Shown: in pieces, positions 1 to 7,636 of the stretch | Layout of the letters: each line of letters opens with the position of its first letter | How positions within the stretch are numbered: the first letter of the stretch is position 1 | Assembly: GCA_047972425.1 (NCBI GenBank) | Contig: JBKEAR010000031.1 | Span: 1 to 18,929 of the forward strand | Origin: JBKEAR01 sp047972425 | Lineage (GTDB): Bacteria > Pseudomonadota > Alphaproteobacteria > JBKEAR01 | Direction of reading: 5' to 3' | DNA length: 18,929 nucleotides | Notes under the pieces: model-generated | Databases searched by the model: none | Told to the model about the DNA's origin: nothing | Seen by the model: only the letters and a program-made list of their open reading frames with translations | Translations under genes and position numbers: made by a program

Positions 1-108
1 GAAGCGGCTAGGAAAGCTGTAGAGGAGTTAGGTGTTGAGGGAATGGATAAAACATCTATGTTCACTAAGCTTAAAAAGAAAAAGATACAATTAAAAAAAG
101 TTGCATAG
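1..108 (+). CDS. 3' end of an unidentified protein, lysine-rich C-terminus (partial)
   Basis: The frame is open from base 1 to a TAG at 106-108 and gives 35 residues. They begin with a helix-like EAARKAVEELGVEG stretch and end in a basic tail (KLKKKKIQLKKVA). I do not recognise the family from this fragment. A basic, lysine-rich C-terminus could suit a nucleic-acid- or membrane-associated protein, but that is inference. The codons (AGG, GTA, GGA) look different from the downstream genes, which favour GCC, CGG and TCG, though 35 codons are too few to call transfer. The ORF is supported by a strong intrinsic terminator 24 bases after the stop in the same orientation. In many alphaproteobacteria a phytoene/squalene synthase-like gene lies on this side of the Mth938 gene; this fragment does not resemble one. 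Confidence 0.55.
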   Translation, partial: EAARKAVEELGVEGMDKTSMFTKLKKKKIQLKKVA

Positions 109-131
109 TTTTATTAAACTAAGAATTTAGA

Positions 132-157
132 AGCCCCTTATTTATTAAGGGGCTTTT
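132..157 (+). terminator. Rho-independent terminator after the left-end gene
   Basis: A perfect 9-bp stem (AGCCCCTTA at 132-140 with TAAGGGGCT at 146-154) encloses a 5-base loop and runs into four T residues (154-157). It ends the plus-strand gene. On the minus strand the tail is poor in T, so it is probably less effective for the converging Mth938 gene, whose stop is at 174-176. Confidence 0.8.
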
Positions 158-173
158 GCATTGTGTAGATAAA

Positions 174-569
174 TCACATAAAAGAAATCGGTAATAGACA
201 GCCAGCCACATAGCGGCCATCGCCCAATAATATTGGCCAAGTCGATAATGCGGCTTTGGTGTTCATCCATTCTAAGGCGATATGATGATCGCGCAAAACT
301 TTGCGGACTTTAAAGGGTGGCACAATAAAATTGGCACCAGTACCCACTAAAATGAGCTCGGGTTTTTCTTCGGCTTTTAAAAAAACATCAAAACTTTCGG
401 GCGTAATATCTTTAACCGACTGAATATTTTGCCAAGGCATAATTGTATCGCCAAAAATTAATATAGCCCCTTCATAGCGTTTTTCTTTCAGGCGAAAACC
501 ATTATCGTCATAGGCGGTAATTTGCCGAGGGTCATCGGGTACGGCCTGAATAAAATCGGATGTCTCCAT
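174..569 (-). CDS. Mth938-domain (DUF498) protein, NDUFAF3-like
   Basis: A 131-residue soluble protein with no signal peptide or membrane segment. Its fold-family features are the G-x-I-L-I-F-G stretch near residues 34-41 and the LILVGTGAN turn near 71-79, followed by a short helical segment ending near the WMNT residues. These are typical of the Mth938-like domain. The human member NDUFAF3 is a complex I assembly factor; bacterial members lack an established biochemical activity, so the role here is inferred only from the family. The ATG overlaps the secDF stop by one base (TAATG), which indicates translational coupling. It is the last gene of the minus-strand cluster, and the position after secDF is the conserved alphaproteobacterial arrangement. 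Length is normal for the family (about 120-135 residues). Confidence 0.8.
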   Translation of the reverse strand: METSDFIQAVPDDPRQITAYDDNGFRLKEKRYEGAILIFGDTIMPWQNIQSVKDITPESFDVFLKAEEKPELILVGTGANFIVPPFKVRKVLRDHHIALEWMNTKAALSTWPILLGDGRYVAGCLLPISFM

Positions 570-3082
570 TATATATTCCCGTAAGGTGATACTTTTTCTT
601 TATTGGTCTCGGCCTTTTGTGTTACACGAAGGGCTAATAATATGGGCACAGCCACAAATAGAGACGACCATGTACCCACCGTAATACCCCAAATCATCGC
701 AAAGGCAAAGTTTTGTAATACACCCGTACCAAAGATAAATAGCGCAATTAAGGCCAATAAGGTTGTAAAGGATGTCATTATGGTACGCCCTAAGGTCTGG
801 TTAAGGGTTAAATTAAGCAAATCAATCATGGGTTGTTGTTTATATATGCGCATATTTTCGCGTACGCGGTCAAACACCACCACCGTATCGTTAATCGAAT
901 AACCCGCAATGGTTAATATGGCCGCTACCGTTGTTAAATTGAAATCGAGCTGTAAAATGCTAAACAAACCCAATGTTAAAATAATATCATGCACCAAAGC
1001 AACCACCGCTGCTACACCAAATTGCCACTCAAACCGAACAGAAATATAAGCCAGCATCGCAAGCATAGCTAAACCAACGGCCAATATACCGGCTTCTTTA
1101 AGCTCTTTAGAAACCGCACCGCCAATAGTACTGGTACCCTCTACCGTAATATCGCTTGAGAGGGTGGCTCTTACGGCTTTAACAGCGGCATCTTGCACGC
1201 CGTCTTCTCCGGTTTGGGCAGGGATAGAAATTAAATATTGGCCATCGCCACCATAAGATGTTACGCCAATAGAGGATATGCCAGTCTCATTTACTTGGCT
1301 ACGAATTTCATCGACCTGCATAGAAACAGGCGCTTGAACAATTAATTGCGAGCCACCTTTAAAATCCAACCCGAAATTTAAGCCTTTAAAGGGTAATAAA
1401 ATAAGGGCTACAATCACAAGAATAGCCGAAATTGATGGCGCAATTTTGCGCATGGCCATAAAGTTAAGGGTTGGCACTTTATTGAGCAAAGCAATACCCA
1501 CTTGCATTTTTTGCGGGTCTTTAATGCTGAGCCAAATATTAATAAAGAGGCGGGTAACAAAAATGGCAGTAAACATTGATGCCATGACACCCAAAGCCAA
1601 AGTAACAGCAAATCCTTTAATAGGGCCGGTACCAAACTGATATAAAATAGCCGATGCAATTAATGTGGTTACATTGGCATCTAAAATTGTGCTCATGGCA
1701 TTGCCAAAACCTGCGTCTACAGCCTGAATTGGGCGTATATTCGGCCGTTGCGATTCCTCTCGAATACGCTCAAAAATAATCACATTCGCATCTACCGCCA
1801 TACCAATGGTTAAAACAATACCCGCAATACCCGGCAAGGTAAGGGTTGCTTGTAATATGGAGAGCATAGCCACAATGAGCACGATATTAAAAGCCAAAGC
1901 AATATCGGCAAATAGGCCAAAACGTAAATAAACCACAAGCATAAAGGAAACCACTAAGCCTAAACCGATAAGCGATGCAGTAATACCGGCATCAATGGCA
2001 TCTTGACCAAGGGCTGGGCCAATGGTTTGTTCTTCTATTACTTTAAGCGGAACAGGTAATGCACCGGCATTGAGTAGATTAGATAAATCGGCTGCTTCTT
2101 CCGATGTAAATGTACCGGTAATTAAACCGCTACCACCGGTGATATGGGCATTAACCGCGGGGGCAGAGATTACCTCGCCATCAAGCACAATAACAATTAA
2201 CCGCCCTTTATTGGCTGAAACCGTTGCGTTACTAAAGGCTGTACCCCCTTGGAGATCAAGCACAAAACTAATAGCATAGGAGCCCGAAAGACTATTTTGA
2301 TCCACCACAGGAGAAGCCGATTTTAGGTTAAGCCCACTCATTACCAAATGATCTTCTACTTGGTAATAGCCATCGGGTTGGCCATCGCCATTGGCATCTT
2401 CACCGGGAAAGGTTAAATAACCTGCTTGGGGTGTAATAGCAGCTTGCGAATAAGGTTGGGTTGGGTGCCCCATATAAAATTCGAGCCGGGCTGTTTTACC
2501 TAAAGCTTCTTTGAGTTTTTCCGGATCGCCCACACCCGGAACCTGTAAAATAATACGGTCGTCACCTTGGCGCTGAATAATCGGCTCTAACACACCTTGG
2601 GGGTCAACACGGCGGCGGATAACCTCGATGGATTGTCCCACAGCCTCCGATGCACGGCGTGCAACTTCGCTTTCGGCTACCGATACATTAATAATACCGC
2701 CATTGGCTGTGGCATCCCAATTGGGTAATTGCCGGCTGATTACTTTTAAGGCTTCATTGGCATCGTCTGGATTATTTAGGGTAATTTGTAAAATATTCCC
2801 TGCAATGGCCGAGCGATGCAAAATACCATCTTGGCGTAAGGCCGAACGTAACTCGCCACGCGCATTTTTAAGTAAATCTTCACTTAAAGTTTTAAGCTCA
2901 ACCTGTAATAATAAATAAGACCCCCCTTGTAAATCGAGACCCTGATTAATTTTTTGTTGGGGCAAATAGCTCGGGAAGTTTTCTACCTGCTGATTACTAA
3001 ATAAATTGGGTGCAGCAAATAAAAATCCGAATAAACACACAATGCATATAAAAGTCGCGCGGAGCTTATTAACATATTTCAT
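569..3082 (-). CDS. secDF: SecDF fusion, accessory subunit of the Sec translocase
   Basis: An 837-residue inner-membrane RND-type protein that uses the proton gradient to help complete preprotein export through SecYEG. SecD and SecF are fused in one chain. The SecD half (about 1-520) has TM1 at 10-28, GLDLQGG at 48-54, a periplasmic P1 domain, and the TM4-region signature GMAVDANVIIFERIREE at 427-443 with the conserved Asp. The SecF half (about 545-825) has GLDFKGG at 571-577 and GYSINDTVVVFDRVRENM at 727-744 with its Asp. Fusion at this length is common in Hyphomicrobiales and some other bacteria. A DANGDGQPDG loop at 229-238 in the P1 domain looks like a calcium-binding turn. It lies 94 bases after yajC, with a hairpin in the spacer, and its stop codon overlaps the next start. 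The ribosome-binding site is weak (AAGG about 13 bases upstream). Confidence 0.97.
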   Translation of the reverse strand: MKYVNKLRATFICIVCLFGFLFAAPNLFSNQQVENFPSYLPQQKINQGLDLQGGSYLLLQVELKTLSEDLLKNARGELRSALRQDGILHRSAIAGNILQITLNNPDDANEALKVISRQLPNWDATANGGIINVSVAESEVARRASEAVGQSIEVIRRRVDPQGVLEPIIQRQGDDRIILQVPGVGDPEKLKEALGKTARLEFYMGHPTQPYSQAAITPQAGYLTFPGEDANGDGQPDGYYQVEDHLVMSGLNLKSASPVVDQNSLSGSYAISFVLDLQGGTAFSNATVSANKGRLIVIVLDGEVISAPAVNAHITGGSGLITGTFTSEEAADLSNLLNAGALPVPLKVIEEQTIGPALGQDAIDAGITASLIGLGLVVSFMLVVYLRFGLFADIALAFNIVLIVAMLSILQATLTLPGIAGIVLTIGMAVDANVIIFERIREESQRPNIRPIQAVDAGFGNAMSTILDANVTTLIASAILYQFGTGPIKGFAVTLALGVMASMFTAIFVTRLFINIWLSIKDPQKMQVGIALLNKVPTLNFMAMRKIAPSISAILVIVALILLPFKGLNFGLDFKGGSQLIVQAPVSMQVDEIRSQVNETGISSIGVTSYGGDGQYLISIPAQTGEDGVQDAAVKAVRATLSSDITVEGTSTIGGAVSKELKEAGILAVGLAMLAMLAYISVRFEWQFGVAAVVALVHDIILTLGLFSILQLDFNLTTVAAILTIAGYSINDTVVVFDRVRENMRIYKQQPMIDLLNLTLNQTLGRTIMTSFTTLLALIALFIFGTGVLQNFAFAMIWGITVGTWSSLFVAVPILLALRVTQKAETNKEKVSPYGNI

Positions 3083-3120
3083 GGATTAAAGGCCTTATAT
3101 ATTACAAAATTAAATATCAC

Positions 3121-3150
3121 TACCCCTTAAGATGAGAATCAAAAGGGGTA
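3121..3150 (-). other. Hairpin in the yajC-secDF spacer, no U-tract
   Basis: TACCCCTT (3121-3128) pairs perfectly with AAGGGGTA (3143-3150) around a 14-base loop. Neither strand continues into a run of T residues, so it is not a standard terminator. It lies in the transcribed spacer between yajC and secDF and could be a partial attenuator, an RNA processing site or a 3'-end stabiliser. The function is not visible from the sequence. Confidence 0.45.
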
Positions 3151-3176
3151 TTTATAAAATATAGAAGATGGATAGA

Positions 3177-3590
3177 TTAAGAAGATGGTGTTTCTTCTTT
3201 TGCTTCTTCTTTATTTTCTACTTTTTTATCTTCTTTTTTGGTAGCTTTTTTCCCTTTGGGGGTTTCTTTAGGTGCAGGCGCATGTTTAGAGTTGGTAACA
3301 GCTGCAATGCCCGAGCGGCTTAAACGCACCCGAATATCTGGGGCAATTTCAAGCTCTACTTCGTTATCGTCAATGGCTCTGGTTACTTTACCCTTAATAC
3401 CGCCAGATGTAATAACTTCATCACCACGGCCAACATTGCTAATCATCTCGCGAAAAGCTTTTTGTTGTTTTTGTTGGGGGCGAATAAGTAAAAAGTAAAA
3501 AATAAGAAACATTGGTACAATCATTAAAAGCATTTGTACCAATCCACCACCTGCAGCGGGTGCGGCGGCTAATAAACTTGTGCCGAACAT
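3177..3590 (-). CDS. yajC: YajC, SecDF-associated membrane protein
   Basis: A 137-residue protein with one N-terminal membrane segment (about 17-35) followed by the family motif IRPQQKQQKAF (36-46) and a small beta-rich cytosolic domain (GDEVITSGGIKGKV at 56-69, through about 100). YajC forms a heterotrimer with SecD and SecF and contacts SecYEG; it is not essential in Escherichia coli. After residue 100 there is a 37-residue low-complexity tail made mainly of Lys, Glu, Pro and Thr, which makes this protein longer than the usual 105-120 residues. The start has a good GGAGAG ribosome-binding site 5 bases upstream. It precedes secDF in the same orientation and has a strong promoter candidate of its own at 3627-3655. 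Confidence 0.95.
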   Translation of the reverse strand: MFGTSLLAAAPAAGGGLVQMLLMIVPMFLIFYFLLIRPQQKQQKAFREMISNVGRGDEVITSGGIKGKVTRAIDDNEVELEIAPDIRVRLSRSGIAAVTNSKHAPAPKETPKGKKATKKEDKKVENKEEAKEETPSS

Positions 3591-3626
3591 TCAGCTCTCC
3601 ATTTTATCAAAGTTAAACATTTCCAT

Positions 3627-3655
3627 AATATAGTCCCATGGATATAAAATATCAA
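3627..3655 (-). promoter_or_regulatory. yajC: Candidate sigma-70 promoter for yajC-secDF
   Basis: Read on the minus strand, TTGATA (3650-3655) and TATATT (3627-3632) are separated by exactly 17 bases. The expected start point is near 3620, about 30 bases before the yajC ATG. It lies just after the stop of the DUF2233 gene, so yajC-secDF and the Mth938 gene could be expressed independently of the serS transcript. Confidence 0.45.
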
Positions 3656-3659
3656 AGAT

Positions 3660-4400
3660 TTATTTAGGGTTTTTCGGCCGGGTTGCAATTATAGAGATAA
3701 ATGGGCGAATTTGTGTGCCTTTGTTTTCGCCATATTGGGCTTGCATGTGGGATATAAAACCATCGAGGTATAAAAATTCTTGGCAGGCAAATTTATTTTG
3801 AGCGACTAAGGCAAAGCGATACATATTGCTGGGCGTAAGTGATTGGATAAAATAAAGTTGGTTATCGGCCGTTACACATGCGCCATTACGCACATATTCC
3901 GATGGCGAAGCATTGGTGAAATGACTAAAAATTTTACCCTTATGGATAAGTAATGGCCCCGATTGTACCGCCATGGAAATATCAGGAGCATCGGTAAAAT
4001 TTTCGCTTATGACAATATGAGGAATATCCCCTTGCATATAAAATACCCCATTGGGTTTGGTATGAAAATTATCTTTACCCGAATTAAGGTTAATATCTTT
4101 TATCTTCTGATAATTTTCTATATATAAACCACCGGGGCGGGCATCATCGGAATAGATACCGCCATTCATGGCAAATAAAAGGGGCGTGCCATTATTTTGT
4201 TGTTCTTGCATTAAATTATCAAGGGATAAATAAGGTTCACCTTCGGCATTTAACCAAAAAATTTTGACATTTTCATTGGCTAAATCGGGCTGATAATAAC
4301 GAAACTCAATATTATCAGCAGTAAAATAATGCATCATATTGGGCTCGGCGACCGCAAAAGGTGCCAAAAAATATAAGCCTGTAATCAGTTGCTTTATCAT
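3660..4400 (-). CDS. Exported DUF2233 / phosphodiester glycosidase (NAGPA-type) domain protein
   Basis: A 246-residue protein with a signal peptide (about 1-18, cleavage expected after AVA) and one NAGPA-type domain. Family features are LLFAMNGGIYSDDARPGGLY (74-93), NFHTKPNGVFYM (111-122), an AVQSGPLLIHKGK stretch (145-157) and a late FLYLDGFISHM region (209-219). Related proteins include the eukaryotic enzyme that uncovers mannose-6-phosphate by removing N-acetylglucosamine, and bacterial proteins acting on or predicted to act on sugar 1-phosphodiesters. The substrate here is unknown; a periplasmic or extracellular glycan is my inference. Its ATG overlaps the stop of the LytM lipoprotein by 4 bases (ATGA), indicating coupled translation and perhaps a shared envelope role. 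It sits where I would not expect it in the conserved serS-yajC cluster. Confidence 0.85.
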   Translation of the reverse strand: MIKQLITGLYFLAPFAVAEPNMMHYFTADNIEFRYYQPDLANENVKIFWLNAEGEPYLSLDNLMQEQQNNGTPLLFAMNGGIYSDDARPGGLYIENYQKIKDINLNSGKDNFHTKPNGVFYMQGDIPHIVISENFTDAPDISMAVQSGPLLIHKGKIFSHFTNASPSEYVRNGACVTADNQLYFIQSLTPSNMYRFALVAQNKFACQEFLYLDGFISHMQAQYGENKGTQIRPFISIIATRPKNPK

Positions 4401-5191
4401 TTACCTAAATAATCGTAAGGATTAACAGGGGTTTTGCCATCACGAAGCTCAAAACGTAACGATGGCGATGTGGCCGAGCCACTTGAGCCCACCCGCGATA
4501 TAACTTGCCCCCGATTCACTTTGTCGCCTTTTTTAACAAGCAAGCTATCGTTATAGCCGTAAACCGAAACCAAACCATCATCATGGCGAACGATAACCGT
4601 ATTACCATAACCCGAAACATTACCCGAATGGATAACCGTACCCGATTGCGCAGCTACCACCGGTGCCGAGCGTGGGGCAGCAATGGTTAATGCGTTAGAG
4701 CTAGATGATGCTTTACCTTGTGTGGGCCATATATAACCTTTTTTGGTAACGGTTGGTGTGGCCTCTTGTATTGTATTACTTGCGGTTGTGGTTGTATTTT
4801 CAACAGCTTCAGTTGTTTGATTTTGCACTTGCTCGCGTACCGTTGGTAAATCATCTGTTGTTTCTTCTACTTGGGTGGCAACGGCTGTTGCAGCATCGGC
4901 ACCTGTAGGTAAGCGTAAATATTGGCCTTGAGTTAATGGGGCATCAACCGATACATTATTGGCTTTGGCTAAGGCCTCGGCATTAACACCATAACGGCTA
5001 GCGACTTGGCGCAAAGTCTCGTTATAACCCACAATAGCATAATTGTTCGATGCCGTTGTTGTGGCTGTATTTGTTGCCGATGTACCAAGCGGATTACCAA
5101 ATATGCTGCTGCCATCCCATTCTAAACCACCGCAGCCAGATAAAAGAACCACTGCACCCATTGCCGATAAATATTTTGTATAAACGCTCAT
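4397..5191 (-). CDS. Lipoprotein with LysM and degenerate LytM (M23) domains, NlpD/DipM-like
   Basis: A 264-residue predicted lipoprotein: hydrophobic leader 7-19 and lipobox LSGC with the lipidated Cys at 20. LysM spans about 51-95 (peptidoglycan binding); a Thr/Asn/Glu-rich linker runs 97-150; a LytM/M23 domain spans about 152-262, ending in PVNPYDYLG. Zinc and catalytic residues of active M23 enzymes are missing: the HxH site reads SLRF at 244-247, and YxH is YGY at 211-213. There is no HxxxD near 168-178. This pattern is known for NlpD- and EnvC-type proteins, which activate amidases at the division site instead of cutting peptidoglycan. That role is inferred. Alphaproteobacterial serS clusters often carry an M23 gene here. 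It follows serS by 21 bases and overlaps the next gene by 4. The ribosome-binding site is weak (GGGAAAAAG). Confidence 0.9.
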   Translation of the reverse strand: MSVYTKYLSAMGAVVLLSGCGGLEWDGSSIFGNPLGTSATNTATTTASNNYAIVGYNETLRQVASRYGVNAEALAKANNVSVDAPLTQGQYLRLPTGADAATAVATQVEETTDDLPTVREQVQNQTTEAVENTTTTASNTIQEATPTVTKKGYIWPTQGKASSSSNALTIAAPRSAPVVAAQSGTVIHSGNVSGYGNTVIVRHDDGLVSVYGYNDSLLVKKGDKVNRGQVISRVGSSGSATSPSLRFELRDGKTPVNPYDYLGK

Positions 5192-5212
5192 CTTTTTCCC
5201 ACAAATCTCTCT

Positions 5213-6490
5213 TTAATTCGCTTTAATCACTTTTTGGCCACCCATATAAGGTTGTAAAGCCACCGGAATATTAATGGAGCCATCTGCATTTTGATAATTT
5301 TCCATTACCGCAATCAACGTTCTACCCACTGCTAAACCAGACCCGTTTAATGTATATGCAAATTGTGTCCCTTTTTTGCCCTCTTCTTTAAACCGGGTAT
5401 TCATGCGCCGCGCCTGATAATCTCCGCATAAAGAAATACTTGAAATCTCACGATATTTATCTTGTCCGGGTAGCCAAACCTCGAGATCAAAAGTTTTTCT
5501 GGCGCCAGCCCCCATATCTTGAGAGCATAATAAGAGTATACGATAGGGTAGGTTAAGTTTTTGTAAAATTATCTCGGCAGATTTCACTAAATAATCAAGC
5601 TCTTGCTCCCCTTGTTCGGGTTTACAAACCGATACCATCTCTACTTTGTTAAACTGATGCTGGCGTATCATGCCCCTTGTATCGCGCCCAGCCGAGCCAG
5701 CCTCGGCACGAAAGCAATTTGTAAGGGCCGTCATGCGTTGGGGTAAAAATTCCCCTTGCAAAATATCGCCGGCAACGGTGTTGGTTAATGTCACCTCGGC
5801 TGTCGGGATTAAATAAAAATCATCGGACTTTGTGGCATAAACATCATCCATAAATTTCGGGAACTGCCCTGTACCAAATAAAGCATTTTCGCGCACTAAA
5901 ACAGGTGTTGTATATTCCATAAATTTATTTTCGGTGGTTTGAATATCTAACATAAATGCACCAATGGCACGCTCTAGGCGCGCAAGCTCATTTTTTAAAA
6001 CCACAAAACGCGAGCCCGATAATTTAGCAGCAGTTTCAAAATCCATCTGTTTTAAATTTTCGCCCAATTCCCAATGTTCTTTGGGGGTAAAATCAAATGG
6101 GGTCGGTATGCCATGTTTTTTTACCTCAATATTATCATCTTCACTTTCGCCATAAGGCACATCATCAAGGGGAATATTCGGCAGAACAATCAGCATATCA
6201 TTCAGCTGTTGGTTTAAGCTTTCGGTTTCGCTATCAAGGGCGGCTTGTTGCTCTTTACTTTGGCTTACTTTGGCTAAAATATCATCGGCATTGCCACCTT
6301 CGCGTTTAATAATGCCAATTTGTTTCGATAATGCATTGCGCTCTGCCGTTAAACTTTCCGATGCTCGCATGGCTTCGCGGCGTTTATCGTCAAGTGCCAA
6401 TAATTCTTCCGATAGCGGGGCAAGCCCACGCATGGCTAAGCCTTTATCGAAAGCATTGGCATTGTCGCGAATCCAACGGATATCAAACAT
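5213..6490 (-). CDS. serS: Seryl-tRNA synthetase
   Basis: A 425-residue class II aminoacyl-tRNA synthetase that charges tRNA-Ser (and tRNA-Sec where present) in the cytosol. The N-terminal arm is a long coiled coil (about 28-100) that contacts the tRNA. The catalytic domain carries TAEV at 230-233, motif 2 FRAEAGSAGRDTRGMIRQHQ (260-279) and motif 3 GSGLAVGRTLIAVMENYQ (383-400). The segment EISSISLCGDYQARRM (348-363) matches the alphaproteobacterial version of the usual SSCSNFxDFQARRM. Length is normal. The start has a good GGAG ribosome-binding site and lies downstream of a near-consensus promoter at 6518-6545. It is the first gene of the minus-strand cluster. surE and pcm, which often follow serS in this clade, are absent here. 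Confidence 0.98.
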   Translation of the reverse strand: MFDIRWIRDNANAFDKGLAMRGLAPLSEELLALDDKRREAMRASESLTAERNALSKQIGIIKREGGNADDILAKVSQSKEQQAALDSETESLNQQLNDMLIVLPNIPLDDVPYGESEDDNIEVKKHGIPTPFDFTPKEHWELGENLKQMDFETAAKLSGSRFVVLKNELARLERAIGAFMLDIQTTENKFMEYTTPVLVRENALFGTGQFPKFMDDVYATKSDDFYLIPTAEVTLTNTVAGDILQGEFLPQRMTALTNCFRAEAGSAGRDTRGMIRQHQFNKVEMVSVCKPEQGEQELDYLVKSAEIILQKLNLPYRILLLCSQDMGAGARKTFDLEVWLPGQDKYREISSISLCGDYQARRMNTRFKEEGKKGTQFAYTLNGSGLAVGRTLIAVMENYQNADGSINIPVALQPYMGGQKVIKAN

Positions 6491-6517
6491 TATATATCTC
6501 CAAAAAAACTGATAATT

Positions 6518-6545
6518 ATTATATTATGAAAAGCTATATTATCAA
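6518..6545 (-). promoter_or_regulatory. serS: Candidate sigma-70 promoter for serS cluster
   Basis: On the minus strand, TTGATA (6540-6545) and a perfect TATAAT (6518-6523) are separated by 16 bases. The start point would fall near 6511, giving a leader of about 20 bases ending in the GGAG ribosome-binding site. It lies in the 158-base divergent spacer with accA. Confidence 0.6.
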
Positions 6546-6648
6546 ACAATTGGCGCATTGCAATCATTAATGTATGATAGTTTTCTTGCATAATTTTTAA
6601 AATGGTATAAATTGATGCAATTACAGTAAAATTTAAAGAGGCGGTTTG

Positions 6649-7602
6649 ATGCAAGAATATTTAGAGTTTGAGAAATCAACCTTAAAACCTATTGACGATA
6701 AGATTGCTGAATATAATAAACTTAATAAAGATGGGGATTTGAACGATAAAATCAAAACCCAAGAAGAAAAGTATCAGGCAGAGCTAACAAAGCTATATGC
6801 AAAATTAACACCATGGCAAAAAACACAAGTGGCTCGTCATCCGGCACGGCCCCATGCCTCGGAAATTATTGCACAACTTATTAAAGATTATACCCAGCTT
6901 TCGGGCGATCGGCTATTTGCCGAAGATGCCGCGATTGTGGGAGGGATTGGGCGTTTTAATAATCGGCCGGTGATGGTTATTGCCCATGAAAAGGGTAATG
7001 ATACCGAAAGCCGCATTAAACATAATTTTGGCATGGCCAAGCCTGAAGGTTATAGAAAAGCCCAACGGTTAATGAAAATGGCGGCTCATTTTAAATTACC
7101 GATTTTAACATTTGTGGATACCGCCGGTGCGTGGCCGGGGATTGATGCCGAAGAACGCGGGCAATCGGAAGCCATTGCGAAGTCTATTGATACATGTTTA
7201 TCGGTCGAAACTCCGCTTATTGCCACCATTGTAGGCGAAGGTGGATCGGGTGGGGCTATCGCCTTAGCCACAGCCAATAAAGTGAATATGTTGGAATATT
7301 CTATATATTCGGTTATCTCACCCGAAGGCTGTGCATCAATTTTATGGCGCGATGGTGCGAAAGCCAAAGATGCTGCCGATACATTACGCTTAACTGCCGA
7401 TGATCTTAAAAGTTTAGAAGTGATTGATGAAATTATTGCCGAGCCTTTAGGGGCGGCTCATCGGGATAAAAAAGTGGCCATTGCGGCTATGGGTAAATTG
7501 ATTGAAACACAGCTTGCCGAGCTCGAAAAAATAAACGGAAAAGACCTAAAAAATCAGCGCCGCGATAAATTTTTGGCTATGGGTAAAAAAGGCCTTTCTT
7601 AA
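6649..7602 (+). CDS. accA: Acetyl-CoA carboxylase carboxyltransferase, alpha subunit
   Basis: A 317-residue cytosolic subunit that, with AccD, transfers the carboxyl group from carboxybiotin-BCCP to acetyl-CoA to form malonyl-CoA for fatty acid synthesis. The N-terminal region (1-60) is helical and charged, as usual. Diagnostic stretches are NFGMAKPEGYRKAQRLMKMA (126-145), FVDTAGAWPG (155-164; most homologues have Tyr instead of Trp), GEGGSGG (196-202, an oxyanion-type loop) and SPEGCASILW (224-233). I chose ATG 6649 over an in-frame TTG at 6646 because AAAGAGG (6635-6641) is spaced 7 bases from the ATG. It is divergent from serS. A possible promoter (TTGCAT 6586-6591 with TAAATT at 6608-6613, 16-base spacer) is weak. 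Confidence 0.97.
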   Translation: MQEYLEFEKSTLKPIDDKIAEYNKLNKDGDLNDKIKTQEEKYQAELTKLYAKLTPWQKTQVARHPARPHASEIIAQLIKDYTQLSGDRLFAEDAAIVGGIGRFNNRPVMVIAHEKGNDTESRIKHNFGMAKPEGYRKAQRLMKMAAHFKLPILTFVDTAGAWPGIDAEERGQSEAIAKSIDTCLSVETPLIATIVGEGGSGGAIALATANKVNMLEYSIYSVISPEGCASILWRDGAKAKDAADTLRLTADDLKSLEVIDEIIAEPLGAAHRDKKVAIAAMGKLIETQLAELEKINGKDLKNQRRDKFLAMGKKGLS

Positions 7603-7636
7603 AATAAAAGCTTAAACGGATATAAAAGCGTATAAA

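Noticed and set aside
6097..6570. Two overlapping plus-strand ORFs opposite serS (70 and 79 codons)
   Set aside because: Antisense to a well-supported gene; translations show no family features, and the second runs through the serS promoter.
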